From: Bacteroidota bacterium
GTDB taxonomy: Bacteria > Bacteroidota > Bacteroidia > Sphingobacteriales > Sphingobacteriaceae
NCBI GenBank assembly: GCA_025355225.1
Contig: JANYAB010000116.1
Span: forward strand, 1 to 7,226
Reading direction: 5' to 3'
Length of the DNA: 7,226 nucleotides
Numbering within the stretch: the stretch's first letter is position 1; the number at the start of each line of letters is the position of its first letter. A program made the position numbers and the translations under genes. The notes beneath the pieces are model-generated. The model was not told the DNA's origin. It ran no database searches and was given only the letters and a program-made list of their open reading frames with translations. This document shows positions 1 to 5,833 of the stretch, piece after piece.

Positions 1-211
1 CAATACCAACTCCGGGATATCCCTTTTTATTTAAATAAACAGCATGCCGCCCACGGCCGCAGGCAATATCCAAAAACTTGGTATTTTGTTTGGGTTCTAA
101 ATATGCGCATAGATTATTTATAAAATACTCAGCTTCGGCATCGTTACGTTTGCTGTACAATAAGTGGTAAAAAGGAGAATTAAACCAGTTATAGAACCAT
201 TCCGTGGGCAT
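1..211 (-). CDS. Class I SAM-dependent methyltransferase, N-terminal part (3' end outside window)
   Basis: The first 70 codons of a minus-strand gene are present, running off the left edge with no stop. The protein begins MPTEWFYNWFNSPFYHLLYS and at residues 46-57 carries FLDIACGRGRHA. That is motif I of the Rossmann-fold methyltransferases: the D-x-A-C-G-x-G loop that binds S-adenosylmethionine. The following residues (HAVYLNKKGYPGVGI) match the helix and second strand leading towards the acidic motif II. The substrate cannot be told, because the substrate-binding part lies outside the window; small-molecule methylation is only a family guess. The ATG at 211-209 was chosen because the N-terminus reads naturally from it; the ATG at 216-214 is out of frame. 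No clear Shine-Dalgarno is present, only an A/T-rich leader. The gene is divergent from the phosphohexomutase gene, and the roughly 110 bases between them must hold both promoters. Confidence 0.85.
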   Translation of the reverse strand, partial: MPTEWFYNWFNSPFYHLLYSKRNDAEAEYFINNLCAYLEPKQNTKFLDIACGRGRHAVYLNKKGYPGVGI

Positions 212-323
212 AGCATTTTAAAAGAGCAATAAATATAGCCAAATAAATTAAGGCTTAACCCAGCGATTATTTATGGGTATCAGCCAAATATTTTTAATTT
301 TACGTTCAATTAATTTAATTATT

Positions 324-1715
324 TTGACATTAATAAAATCGATTTCGGGCATAAGAGGCACCATTGGCGGTGCTGCCGGCGATGGCTTAACACCGCTGGA
401 CATTGTAAAATTCACTTCCGCGTTTGGTACATGGGCATTAAAAAGATCGGGCAAAAAGAAAATAGTTGTAGGCCGCGATGCGCGTATATCGGGCACTATG
501 GTCAATAACCTGGTAGTAGGTACATTGCAGGGTTTAGGCATTGATGTGATAGACCTGGGGCTTTCAACTACCCCAACTGTTGAAATAGCTGTACCGATTG
601 AACAAGCTGCCGGGGGAATAATAATAACGGCCAGCCACAATCCTAAGCAATGGAACGCTTTGAAATTAGTGAACGACGACGGCGAATTTATCAACGATGC
701 TGACGGTAAGGAAGTACTTGAAATTGCTGAAAGCAGCAGCTTTAAATATGCCGAAGTAAATGATCTGGGCAAGGTTATAGCCGATAACAATTACCTCAAA
801 AAACATATTGAGCTGATATCGGCTTTGCCGTTGGTTGACAAAACCGCTATTGCCAAAGCTGATTTTAAGATAGTAATTGATTGCGTTAACTCAACAGGCG
901 GGATTTTTGTTCCGGCTTTACTGGAAGCTTTGGGGGTAAAGACCGTGCACAGGCTGTTTTGCGAACCAGATGGGAATTTCCCGCATAACCCCGAACCTTT
1001 GCCCGAAAACCTGGTCGCGTTGTCGCAGGAAGTAACGAAGAAAAGGGCAGATTTGGGAATTGCTGTCGACCCTGATGTTGATCGCCTATGTTTTGTTTGT
1101 GAAGACGGTAATATGTTTGGCGAGGAGTATACCCTTGTTGCTGTGGCCGACTACATTTTAAAAAATAAAAAAGGCAATACAGTTTCAAATCTTTCGTCAA
1201 CCCGGGCCCTGCGTGATGTTACGGAAAAGGCAGGAGGTGAGTATCACGCTGCCGCTGTAGGCGAGGTAAACGTGGTCAATAAAATGAAAGAAACTAATGC
1301 CGTGATCGGCGGTGAAGGCAATGGGGGAGTGATCTACCCCGAACTGCATTACGGCAGGGATGCCCTGGTTGGCATCGCTTTATTTTTAACACATCTTGCT
1401 AAGTACGGCAAATCAGTTTCCAATTTAAGAAGCACTTATCCCGGCTATTTTATCTCTAAGAATAAAATAACCCTGACGCCAGAAATGGACATTGATGCTC
1501 TTTTGCTTAAAGTAGAAGAAAAATACAAAAAGCAACCACATTCTACTATCGACGGCTTAAAAATAGAATTTGATAAAGAATGGGTACATTTGCGCCGTTC
1601 AAATACCGAACCTATTATTCGCATTTATTCGGAAGGAGACTCCGAAACGGTTGCAGATAACCTGGCCCGGAAAATAATTGAGGACATAAAAGATATTCTT
1701 CATTTAAAGGACTGA
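324..1715 (+). CDS. glmM: Phosphoglucosamine mutase / phosphomannomutase family phosphohexomutase
   Basis: This is an alpha-D-phosphohexomutase. It moves phosphate between C6 and C1 of a sugar through a phosphoserine, probably glucosamine-6-P to glucosamine-1-P for UDP-GlcNAc, peptidoglycan and lipopolysaccharide synthesis in the cytosol. Counting from the TTG at 324 (463 aa, usual for Bacteroidota members), the N-terminus is SISGIRGTIGG. The phosphoserine loop TASHNP has its serine at residue 104, the metal loop DPDVDR is at 249-254, the sugar-binding loop GEGNGG is at 330-335, and the phosphate-binding loop RRSNTEPIIRIYSEG is at 424-438, so all four domains are complete. An in-frame ATG at 273 would add 17 mostly hydrophobic residues (MGISQIFLILRSINLII) not expected in this family. 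I therefore prefer the TTG, which gives (M)TLIKSISGIRG. GlmM versus ManB specificity cannot be decided from motifs alone. The next gene is co-directional after 98 bases. Confidence 0.9.
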   Translation: MTLIKSISGIRGTIGGAAGDGLTPLDIVKFTSAFGTWALKRSGKKKIVVGRDARISGTMVNNLVVGTLQGLGIDVIDLGLSTTPTVEIAVPIEQAAGGIIITASHNPKQWNALKLVNDDGEFINDADGKEVLEIAESSSFKYAEVNDLGKVIADNNYLKKHIELISALPLVDKTAIAKADFKIVIDCVNSTGGIFVPALLEALGVKTVHRLFCEPDGNFPHNPEPLPENLVALSQEVTKKRADLGIAVDPDVDRLCFVCEDGNMFGEEYTLVAVADYILKNKKGNTVSNLSSTRALRDVTEKAGGEYHAAAVGEVNVVNKMKETNAVIGGEGNGGVIYPELHYGRDALVGIALFLTHLAKYGKSVSNLRSTYPGYFISKNKITLTPEMDIDALLLKVEEKYKKQPHSTIDGLKIEFDKEWVHLRRSNTEPIIRIYSEGDSETVADNLARKIIEDIKDILHLKD

Positions 1716-1808
1716 ATTATTGAGTTAGTGAATTATTGATTTGGGATGTCAGTAATTCATCAAACACTTAATAATTCATTAATTCAATAATTCACTAACT
1801 CAATAATT
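1713..1808. repeat. Perfect 25-bp inverted repeat with internal direct repeats, filling an intergenic gap
   Basis: Positions 1715-1739 and 1784-1808 are perfect reverse complements over 25 bases, separated by 44 bases. The left arm begins on the last base of the glmM stop codon. The right arm ends five bases before the ATG of the cysteine desulfurase gene. Each arm is itself repetitive: the 11-mer TGAATTATTGA occurs at 1713-1723 and again at 1729-1739, and related AATTCA/AATAATTCA units run through the spacer (1754-1783). A transcript through here could fold into a long A/U-rich stem next to the downstream start codon. There is no GC-rich stem plus U-tract, so it is not a standard intrinsic terminator. 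It resembles a short palindromic intergenic repeat (REP/BIME or MITE-like), but its copy number cannot be seen from one window. Confidence 0.85.
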
Positions 1809-1813
1809 AATCC

Positions 1814-2950
1814 ATGCGTGTTTATTTCGATAATGCTGCAACTACACCAATTGACCCTGAAGTTTTAAGGGAAATGTATAAGGTTATGGAAAATCAATAC
1901 GGTAATCCGTCTTCCATTCATTCCCATGGACGCGAGGCAAGGGCATTGATTGAAAAATCGCGTAAAACAATAGCTAACCTGCTTCATACGTCGCCATCTG
2001 AGTTGTTTTTTACTTCGGGCGGCACCGAGGCGGATAACACAGCGATCAGGTGCGGTATAATTGATAATGGTATAAAACACGCTATTTCCAGCCGGGTGGA
2101 GCACCATGCGGTTATCCATACACTGGAAGCCATGCAAAAAGCCGGAATCATAAAATTGAGTTTTGTAGATGTTGACAGGAAAGGGAATGTTGATTACAAC
2201 CACCTGGAAGAGTTATTGAAAAGTAACGAACGCAGTTTTGTTTCCCTGATGCACGCCAACAATGAATTGGGCACAATTAACGACATTGAGCGTATTGGCG
2301 AGCTTTGCGAGAAATACAATTCCATTTTTCATTCCGACACCGTGCAAACCATGGGACATTATCAGCACGACCTAAGTAAGCTGAAGGTGCATTTTATGGT
2401 GTGTTCGGCCCATAAGCTGCACGGACCAAAGGGAATAGGCTTTTTGCATGTAAATCATCGTGTAAAAATAAAACCATTCATTTATGGTGGGGCGCAGGAA
2501 CGTAATATGCGCGGCGGGACAGAAAACGTGCACGGCATTGTTGGGCTGGCAAAAGCGCTTGAAATAGCTTATGCTAATATGGAGGAGCATCACAAGCATA
2601 TCCAGGGTTTAAAAACCTATATGATTGATCAGCTGAGGGAAAATGTACAGGGTATTGATTTCAATGGCGAAGTACACCCGGATAAGAGTTTATATACGGT
2701 ATTAAATGTTTCATTTCCGTGTAATGAGATGGCCGATATGTTATTATTTAATCTCGATATAGCCGGTATATCCGCTTCAGGTGGCAGCGCATGCAGCTCG
2801 GGTACAGATATTGGTTCCCATGTTCTTAATGCCATTGGCGGTGACTCGTCCCGGCCTTCTGTGCGTTTCTCCTTCTCAAAATACAGTACCAAAAATGAGG
2901 TTGATTATACCGTTGCGAAGTTGAAAGAATTGTGCCTGGTTAGTGCTTAA
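1814..2950 (+). CDS. Cysteine desulfurase, group I (NifS/IscS-like)
   Basis: This is a PLP-dependent enzyme that takes sulfur from L-cysteine as an enzyme persulfide, leaving alanine, to supply Fe-S cluster assembly and thiolation reactions such as tRNA modification. It is a fold-type I aminotransferase of 378 aa, slightly shorter than E. coli IscS (404) and complete. Visible landmarks are the N-terminal YFDNAATTP (4-12), GNPSSIHSHG (30-39), the cofactor loop TSGGTEADN (67-75), VEHHAV with PLP-stacking His97, HSDTVQ with Asp175 and Gln178, SAHKLHGPKG with Schiff-base Lys201, and GGTEN (234-238). The persulfide loop SGGSACSSG has catalytic Cys327; the S-A-C-S-S form with following residues marks group I rather than SufS. 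No iscU, iscA or suf gene is adjacent, so the acceptor is unknown. The gene follows glmM in the same direction but is separated by the long inverted repeat, which may limit read-through or translation. I leave the symbol blank because IscS, NifS and a tRNA-thiolation paralogue cannot be separated. Confidence 0.93.
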   Translation: MRVYFDNAATTPIDPEVLREMYKVMENQYGNPSSIHSHGREARALIEKSRKTIANLLHTSPSELFFTSGGTEADNTAIRCGIIDNGIKHAISSRVEHHAVIHTLEAMQKAGIIKLSFVDVDRKGNVDYNHLEELLKSNERSFVSLMHANNELGTINDIERIGELCEKYNSIFHSDTVQTMGHYQHDLSKLKVHFMVCSAHKLHGPKGIGFLHVNHRVKIKPFIYGGAQERNMRGGTENVHGIVGLAKALEIAYANMEEHHKHIQGLKTYMIDQLRENVQGIDFNGEVHPDKSLYTVLNVSFPCNEMADMLLFNLDIAGISASGGSACSSGTDIGSHVLNAIGGDSSRPSVRFSFSKYSTKNEVDYTVAKLKELCLVSA

Positions 2951-3061
2951 AGTATCAAATTCGTAAAAATTATCGTCAAAAATGTCCATTCGCGATACTA
3001 TTTTACATTTTAGCGAAAATCGTATCCATGCCTTGCTTTTGTTCATGAATAAATCAAAGTC

Positions 3062-3096
3062 ATTACTAATTGATTAAAATTAAATCAATTAGTAAT
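3062..3096. promoter_or_regulatory. 14-bp perfect palindrome upstream of the ATPase gene (candidate operator)
   Basis: ATTACTAATTGATT at 3062-3075 is exactly mirrored by AATCAATTAGTAAT at 3083-3096, with a 7-base centre. It ends 22 bases before the ATG at 3119. Right after it lies TACTATTTG (3096-3104), which resembles the Bacteroidota -7 box TAnnTTTG but has one extra base in the spacer. A dimeric repressor bound here would cover the promoter region. The stem is almost pure A/T and has no U-tract, so a role as terminator of the preceding gene is unlikely. Operator function is inferred from position only. Confidence 0.5.
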
Positions 3097-3118
3097 ACTA
3101 TTTGATTATATTCGCATC

Positions 3119-4306
3119 ATGAAGGAAAGAGATATTTATCTTGATCTGGTAGATCACAGTAAAAAGAAACAAGTCACGGTGATTACCGGGATGCGCAGGG
3201 TTGGTAAAAGCACTGCTGTAAAATATATTCTCCAGAAAACCGAACATAGCAATTATCTTTATCTCGACTGCGAAAGAATTGAGATCAGGGTTCTCTTTAA
3301 TGGTCGTGATTACGAAAACATCAGGAGCGAATTGGAATTGATGGGACTGGATCTTTCGAAACCGGCGATAATTGCACTGGATGAGATACAATTAGTAGAG
3401 AATTTACCGAGCGTGATCAAATATCTATATGATGCTTATGCTATAAAATTTATAGTCACGGGATCAAGTTCCTATTACATGAAAAATCAGTTTTCTGAAA
3501 GTCTGGCCGGAAGAAAACGAATATTTGAAATGTATCCGCTCAGCTTTAAAGAATTTTTAAATTTTAAAGATGAAGGAGTCATAAACTTTGAAAAATACGC
3601 CTGGCAGCCGCTTAATAAAGCCTGGTATAACAAATTTAAAGACTTATATACAGAATACATTCGTTTTGGAGGGTTTCCTGAGGTAGTGCTTGAAGGAAAT
3701 CAAAATGATAAAATTGAATTGATAAAGGATATTATCAATTCATATATAGAACTTGATGTAAAATTGCTGTCCGATTATTCCATCAGTGAAGATTTGTACA
3801 AATTAGTAAAAGTCCTGGCTTCTCGTGCGGGTAACAAGGTTGACTACACCAAGATCAGCAGCATCACAGGAATAAATCGCCAAAAGGTAGCCACCTATAT
3901 CGGGTTGTTGGAATATACTTATTTTATATATCAGGCCACGCCTTTTACGAAAAATATTGACAAAGAGATTTCTCAACAGACAAAGCTGTATTTCGCAGAC
4001 ACCGGCATTCTGAATGTTTTGGCGGGAGAGCAACTATCAAGCGGGCAAATCTTCGAAAATGCAATTGCAGTACAACTAAAAAGTCAGGGAACGATTCAAT
4101 ACTACCAAAAGAAAACCGGACAAGAAATTGATTTTATCTTTAATGGAAACACCGCGTTAGAGGTAAAAGAGACACCTGTGCAACAAGACAAGCAAACTAT
4201 AGAATATCGGGCATTGGCCATAGATATCAATAGGTATTTCGTCATAGGAAGGCACCTTTCTAATAGTGGTTTTTTAGATTTCATCTGGGGAGGAAATGTT
4301 TACTGA
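3119..4306 (+). CDS. AAA_14 / DUF4143 family ATPase with a nuclease-fold C-terminal domain
   Basis: This is a 395-aa single-gene P-loop ATPase of the AAA_14 plus DUF4143 type, widespread in bacteria and archaea and without a settled function. The ATPase part holds Walker A GMRRVGKST (24-32, Lys30), Walker B AIIALDEIQ (83-91, Asp88/Glu89), a sensor-like VTGSSS (113-118), and the LAGRKRIFEMYPLSFKEF stretch (129-146) usual for this family. FGGFPEVV (183-190) leads into a helical region. Residues about 230-270 look like a winged helix (SSITGINRQKVATYIGLLE). The C-terminal DUF4143 part has KLYFADTGI (289-297), Glu313, ...GQEIDF with Asp338, and ALEVKE with Glu348 and Lys350. That is the D...ExK arrangement of the PD-(D/E)XK nuclease fold, though nuclease activity is not established for the family. 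The start follows the palindrome at 3062-3096. By eye its DNA is AT-richer than glmM or the tricorn gene, which suits an accessory gene. No partner gene is adjacent in the same strand apart from the small ORF downstream. Confidence 0.9.
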   Translation: MKERDIYLDLVDHSKKKQVTVITGMRRVGKSTAVKYILQKTEHSNYLYLDCERIEIRVLFNGRDYENIRSELELMGLDLSKPAIIALDEIQLVENLPSVIKYLYDAYAIKFIVTGSSSYYMKNQFSESLAGRKRIFEMYPLSFKEFLNFKDEGVINFEKYAWQPLNKAWYNKFKDLYTEYIRFGGFPEVVLEGNQNDKIELIKDIINSYIELDVKLLSDYSISEDLYKLVKVLASRAGNKVDYTKISSITGINRQKVATYIGLLEYTYFIYQATPFTKNIDKEISQQTKLYFADTGILNVLAGEQLSSGQIFENAIAVQLKSQGTIQYYQKKTGQEIDFIFNGNTALEVKETPVQQDKQTIEYRALAIDINRYFVIGRHLSNSGFLDFIWGGNVY

Positions 4307-4451
4307 TTTGAATTTGTATTACCAAACCATGTAAAGCTTATCAGCAAAATTGTTTCTCGCAATTATTTTCGGATATATTCCCCTTTTTTAAAAAAATAAA
4401 AACAATAGAGTAATTAAGGAGGTTTATTTACTGTACTAAAGTCATAAACCT

Positions 4452-4769
4452 ATGGTAAATACAAAAGATAAATCTGGCCAAAGGCAGGACAATAAAAATA
4501 AAAAGGGAACACCGGGTCGCAGTAATATACCGAACAAAAATCCGGGGAAACCGACTTCAAAGGAAGAGTTGCTCTATCCGCACGAAAGTGAAACAGGCCC
4601 CCAAATAGAGGGGACAGATGCTACCTTTACTGCGCGAAATGACGTAACCCCTCCAAACAAGAAAGAATTTCCATCTGTTGGTCCTGCCAAAACAGATTTT
4701 GAAAGCCGTCGTCAAGGACGAACTACCGGCCGTATGATCGGCCATGAGCCGGGTACCGAAAGTATCTGA
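4452..4769 (+). CDS. Small hydrophilic, probably disordered protein of unknown function
   Basis: I do not recognise a named family. The predicted protein has 105 residues and is very polar, with no Cys or Trp and a single Tyr. The first 37 residues are rich in Lys, Asn, Gly and Pro (MVNTKDKSGQRQDNKNKKGT...). The middle is acidic (EELLYPHESETGPQIEGTD), and the tail is RRQGRTTGRMIGHEPGTESI. There is no signal peptide or membrane segment, so a cytosolic, intrinsically disordered protein is likely. Support for a real gene: the frame is open from the first ATG after an in-frame stop (TAA 4437-4439), and an intrinsic terminator follows 19 bases after its stop. A strong Shine-Dalgarno-like AAGGAGG (4416-4422) lies 29 bases before the ATG, too far for normal use, and no alternative start fits it. 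A stress-associated or nucleic-acid-binding small protein is possible but not shown. Confidence 0.65.
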   Translation: MVNTKDKSGQRQDNKNKKGTPGRSNIPNKNPGKPTSKEELLYPHESETGPQIEGTDATFTARNDVTPPNKKEFPSVGPAKTDFESRRQGRTTGRMIGHEPGTESI

Positions 4770-4787
4770 CCGCGCTTAACAGGCGCA

Positions 4788-4833
4788 AAAACAAAACGAG
4801 GTTGTCTTTTAAAAGGCAGCCTCGTTTTGTTTT
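4788..4833. terminator. Bidirectional rho-independent terminator between convergent genes
   Basis: Bases 4788-4806 pair with 4815-4833 in a 19-bp stem with two G-T wobbles around an eight-base loop TTTTAAAA (4807-4814). The core GAGG/CCTC and the flanking A-run on the left and T-run on the right (GTTTTGTTTT) give an intrinsic terminator for the plus-strand small gene ending at 4769. The same structure read on the minus strand also ends in a U-tract and would terminate the toxin-antitoxin transcript, whose stop codon is at 4842-4840. Confidence 0.88.
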
Positions 4834-4839
4834 ATGAAT

Positions 4840-5247
4840 TTACCAAAGTACATTAACTAAATCCACGTATAGTTTAAGTTGTTCATCAGCAGATAAAATA
4901 ATTGTGTTTTCTTCTAATGCTGTTGCTATTAATAAGCGGTCAAAAGGGTCACGATGATCTTTGATAATCGGAACCTTATTATAATTGTAAATATGTTGAT
5001 TTTGGATGGCAAGGAAAGTAAACCCATCATATATTGCCTGCTGATAGATTTCTTCAATTGCTGCATAGAATGCAGGCAGCTTGCCAATCTTCTGTTTAAT
5101 ACTGATTTCAAATAAGCTGACCTGGCTAAAAAAGATAAGGTTATCCGGGTCCCGGATTATCCTCATTATATTTTCAGGAATTTTTGGATTGTTTTCTTGA
5201 AACCAGATCAGGCAGTGTGTGTCCAGAAGATAATGGGCGCCCTCCAT
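4840..5247 (-). CDS. vapC: Type II toxin, PIN-domain ribonuclease (VapC-like)
   Basis: This is a complete PIN-domain protein of 135 aa, the usual VapC size, expected to cleave RNA with divalent metal when free of its antitoxin. The four acidic residues of the active site are visible: Asp9 in YLLDTHCLIWF, Glu47 in SLFEISIK, Asp103 in HRDPFDRLLIATA, and Asp121 in IILSADEQL. The HRDPFDR signature places it in the VapC subgroup common in Bacteroidota and cyanobacteria. Its ATG overlaps the stop codon of the upstream antitoxin gene by one base (TAATG), which implies translational coupling and one operon. The RNA target cannot be read from sequence. The gene appears intact, so the module may well be active. 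It converges on the small hydrophilic gene across a shared terminator. Confidence 0.92.
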   Translation of the reverse strand: MEGAHYLLDTHCLIWFQENNPKIPENIMRIIRDPDNLIFFSQVSLFEISIKQKIGKLPAFYAAIEEIYQQAIYDGFTFLAIQNQHIYNYNKVPIIKDHRDPFDRLLIATALEENTIILSADEQLKLYVDLVNVLW

Positions 5248-5459
5248 TACATATAATCTTTCAAATCATCTAATGGCTCATTAAAATCGTCAGGGAGGGA
5301 TACTTTTCCTTTTAAGCCGCCAGGAATTCTTTTAGCAGTTGTTGTTTCATTTCCTTCGGTAAGAAAAGTAACAATAACATCAGTCCTTGTCTGAACCGGG
5401 GCATCCTCCTTTAGAATGATCTGCCCTTTTTCATAATAACCTCTAATTGTAGTAAGCAT
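5247..5459 (-). CDS. vapB: Antitoxin of the VapC partner (VapB/DUF2281-like)
   Basis: This is a 70-aa protein directly upstream of the PIN toxin. Residues 1-33 (MLTTIRGYYEKGQIILKEDA...VTFL) look like a small beta-rich dimerisation or DNA-binding domain of the AbrB/DUF2281 kind. The tail, PGGLKGKVSLPDDFNEPLDD at 46-65 followed by LKDYM, is the acidic, likely flexible segment that wraps the toxin and blocks its active site; 'DDF.EPLDDLKDYM' is typical of antitoxins paired with this PIN subgroup. A GAAAGGA Shine-Dalgarno-like site (5473-5467) sits seven bases before the ATG, and a matching -7 promoter box lies further upstream. By analogy with other type II pairs it probably represses its own promoter, alone and with VapC. 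The family name is less certain than the role. Confidence 0.87.
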   Translation of the reverse strand: MLTTIRGYYEKGQIILKEDAPVQTRTDVIVTFLTEGNETTTAKRIPGGLKGKVSLPDDFNEPLDDLKDYM

Positions 5460-5477
5460 AATAAATTCCTTTCAGTA

Positions 5478-5509
5478 CAAATATACAATATTCAGGATTT
5501 AAATGAGAA
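5478..5509 (-). promoter_or_regulatory. Bacteroidota-type promoter of the toxin-antitoxin operon
   Basis: On the minus strand TATATTTG (5485-5478) matches the Bacteroidota -7 consensus TAnnTTTG exactly. A TTC at 5509-5507, 21 bases upstream, is a one-mismatch version of the -33 TTG. Transcription would start near 5473, leaving a leader of only about 14 bases that holds the GAAAGGA ribosome-binding site. A small inverted repeat, AATAT-ACA-ATATT (5480-5492 on the plus strand), overlaps the -7 box and could be part of an autoregulatory operator; that part is weak. Confidence 0.6.
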
Positions 5510-5607
5510 GCGTGTTATAAACCGATACGAGCATTAATTTGAAGTCATATTTCAACCTGTTGTTGCTTTGAACAGTTTTACATTGCGGTTCCAAACGCGA
5601 TTGGGAT

Positions 5608-5629
5608 TACTGACAAAACAGTGTCAGTA
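5608..5629. repeat. Small stem-loop / palindromic site in the intergenic region
   Basis: TACTGACA (5608-5615) is the exact reverse complement of TGTCAGTA (5622-5629) around a six-base centre AAACAG. No T-run follows, so it is not an intrinsic terminator. It could be a protein-binding palindrome or a chance hairpin; its distance (over 200 bases before the next start, about 150 bases before the antitoxin start) gives no strong link to either gene. Confidence 0.4.
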
Positions 5630-5833
5630 GTTAGTTGGAATTATTTTCCGAAATTAGCAGGTGAATTTATACGTGTTGTTTCTTCATACTTGCTTCGGTG
5701 CGTCCCGTCAAGAAAAGCTTGGTTTTTCATTCACTAAATTTATTTCATTATAAAGATGGATGCCCATAATTTTTTATAATTTCACTTACTTGTCTGTAAT
5801 CCACTATTAAACTATTTAAATAACCTAACTATC

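Larger units (their letters stand above)
5460..5833. other. Gene-free region between divergent vapBC and tricorn-like genes
   Basis: This roughly 370-base stretch holds the toxin-antitoxin promoter near its left end and must hold the promoter of the tricorn-like gene near its right end. No exact TAnnTTTG box was found in the last 130 bases. I found no convincing ORF on either strand; short open stretches around 5690-5750 lack a start with coding character. Apart from the hairpin at 5608-5629, the only local contrast is a slightly GC-richer patch (about 5694-5712) inside A/T-rich DNA. Confidence 0.6.

Noticed and set aside
240..247. TTTATTTG on the minus strand as a -7 box for the methyltransferase gene
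   Set aside because: One mismatch to TAnnTTTG and no TTG at the right distance upstream; too weak in A/T-rich sequence.
248..790. 180-codon open frame on the minus strand, antisense to glmM
   Set aside because: It lies inside a frame with complete phosphohexomutase motifs, and its translation (rich in Ser, Pro, Ile) shows no recognisable domain. It is a shadow of the real gene; the same applies to 886-1200.
1716..1807. The repeat-rich gap after glmM as a CRISPR array
   Set aside because: The units are about 11 bases, partly inverted, and have no regular spacers; no cas gene is nearby.
1865..2892. Minus-strand open frames inside the cysteine desulfurase gene
   Set aside because: All lie within the fully motif-supported plus-strand enzyme and show low-complexity or unfamiliar translations.
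2951..2999. AGTATC (2951-2956) and GATACT (2994-2999) as an inverted repeat after the desulfurase gene
   Set aside because: Only six base pairs with a 37-base loop and no U-tract; expected by chance in A/T-rich DNA.
5693..5753. Short open stretch upstream of the tricorn-like gene as a possible small gene or remnant
   Set aside because: No plausible ATG start, no ribosome-binding site and no recognisable protein similarity.
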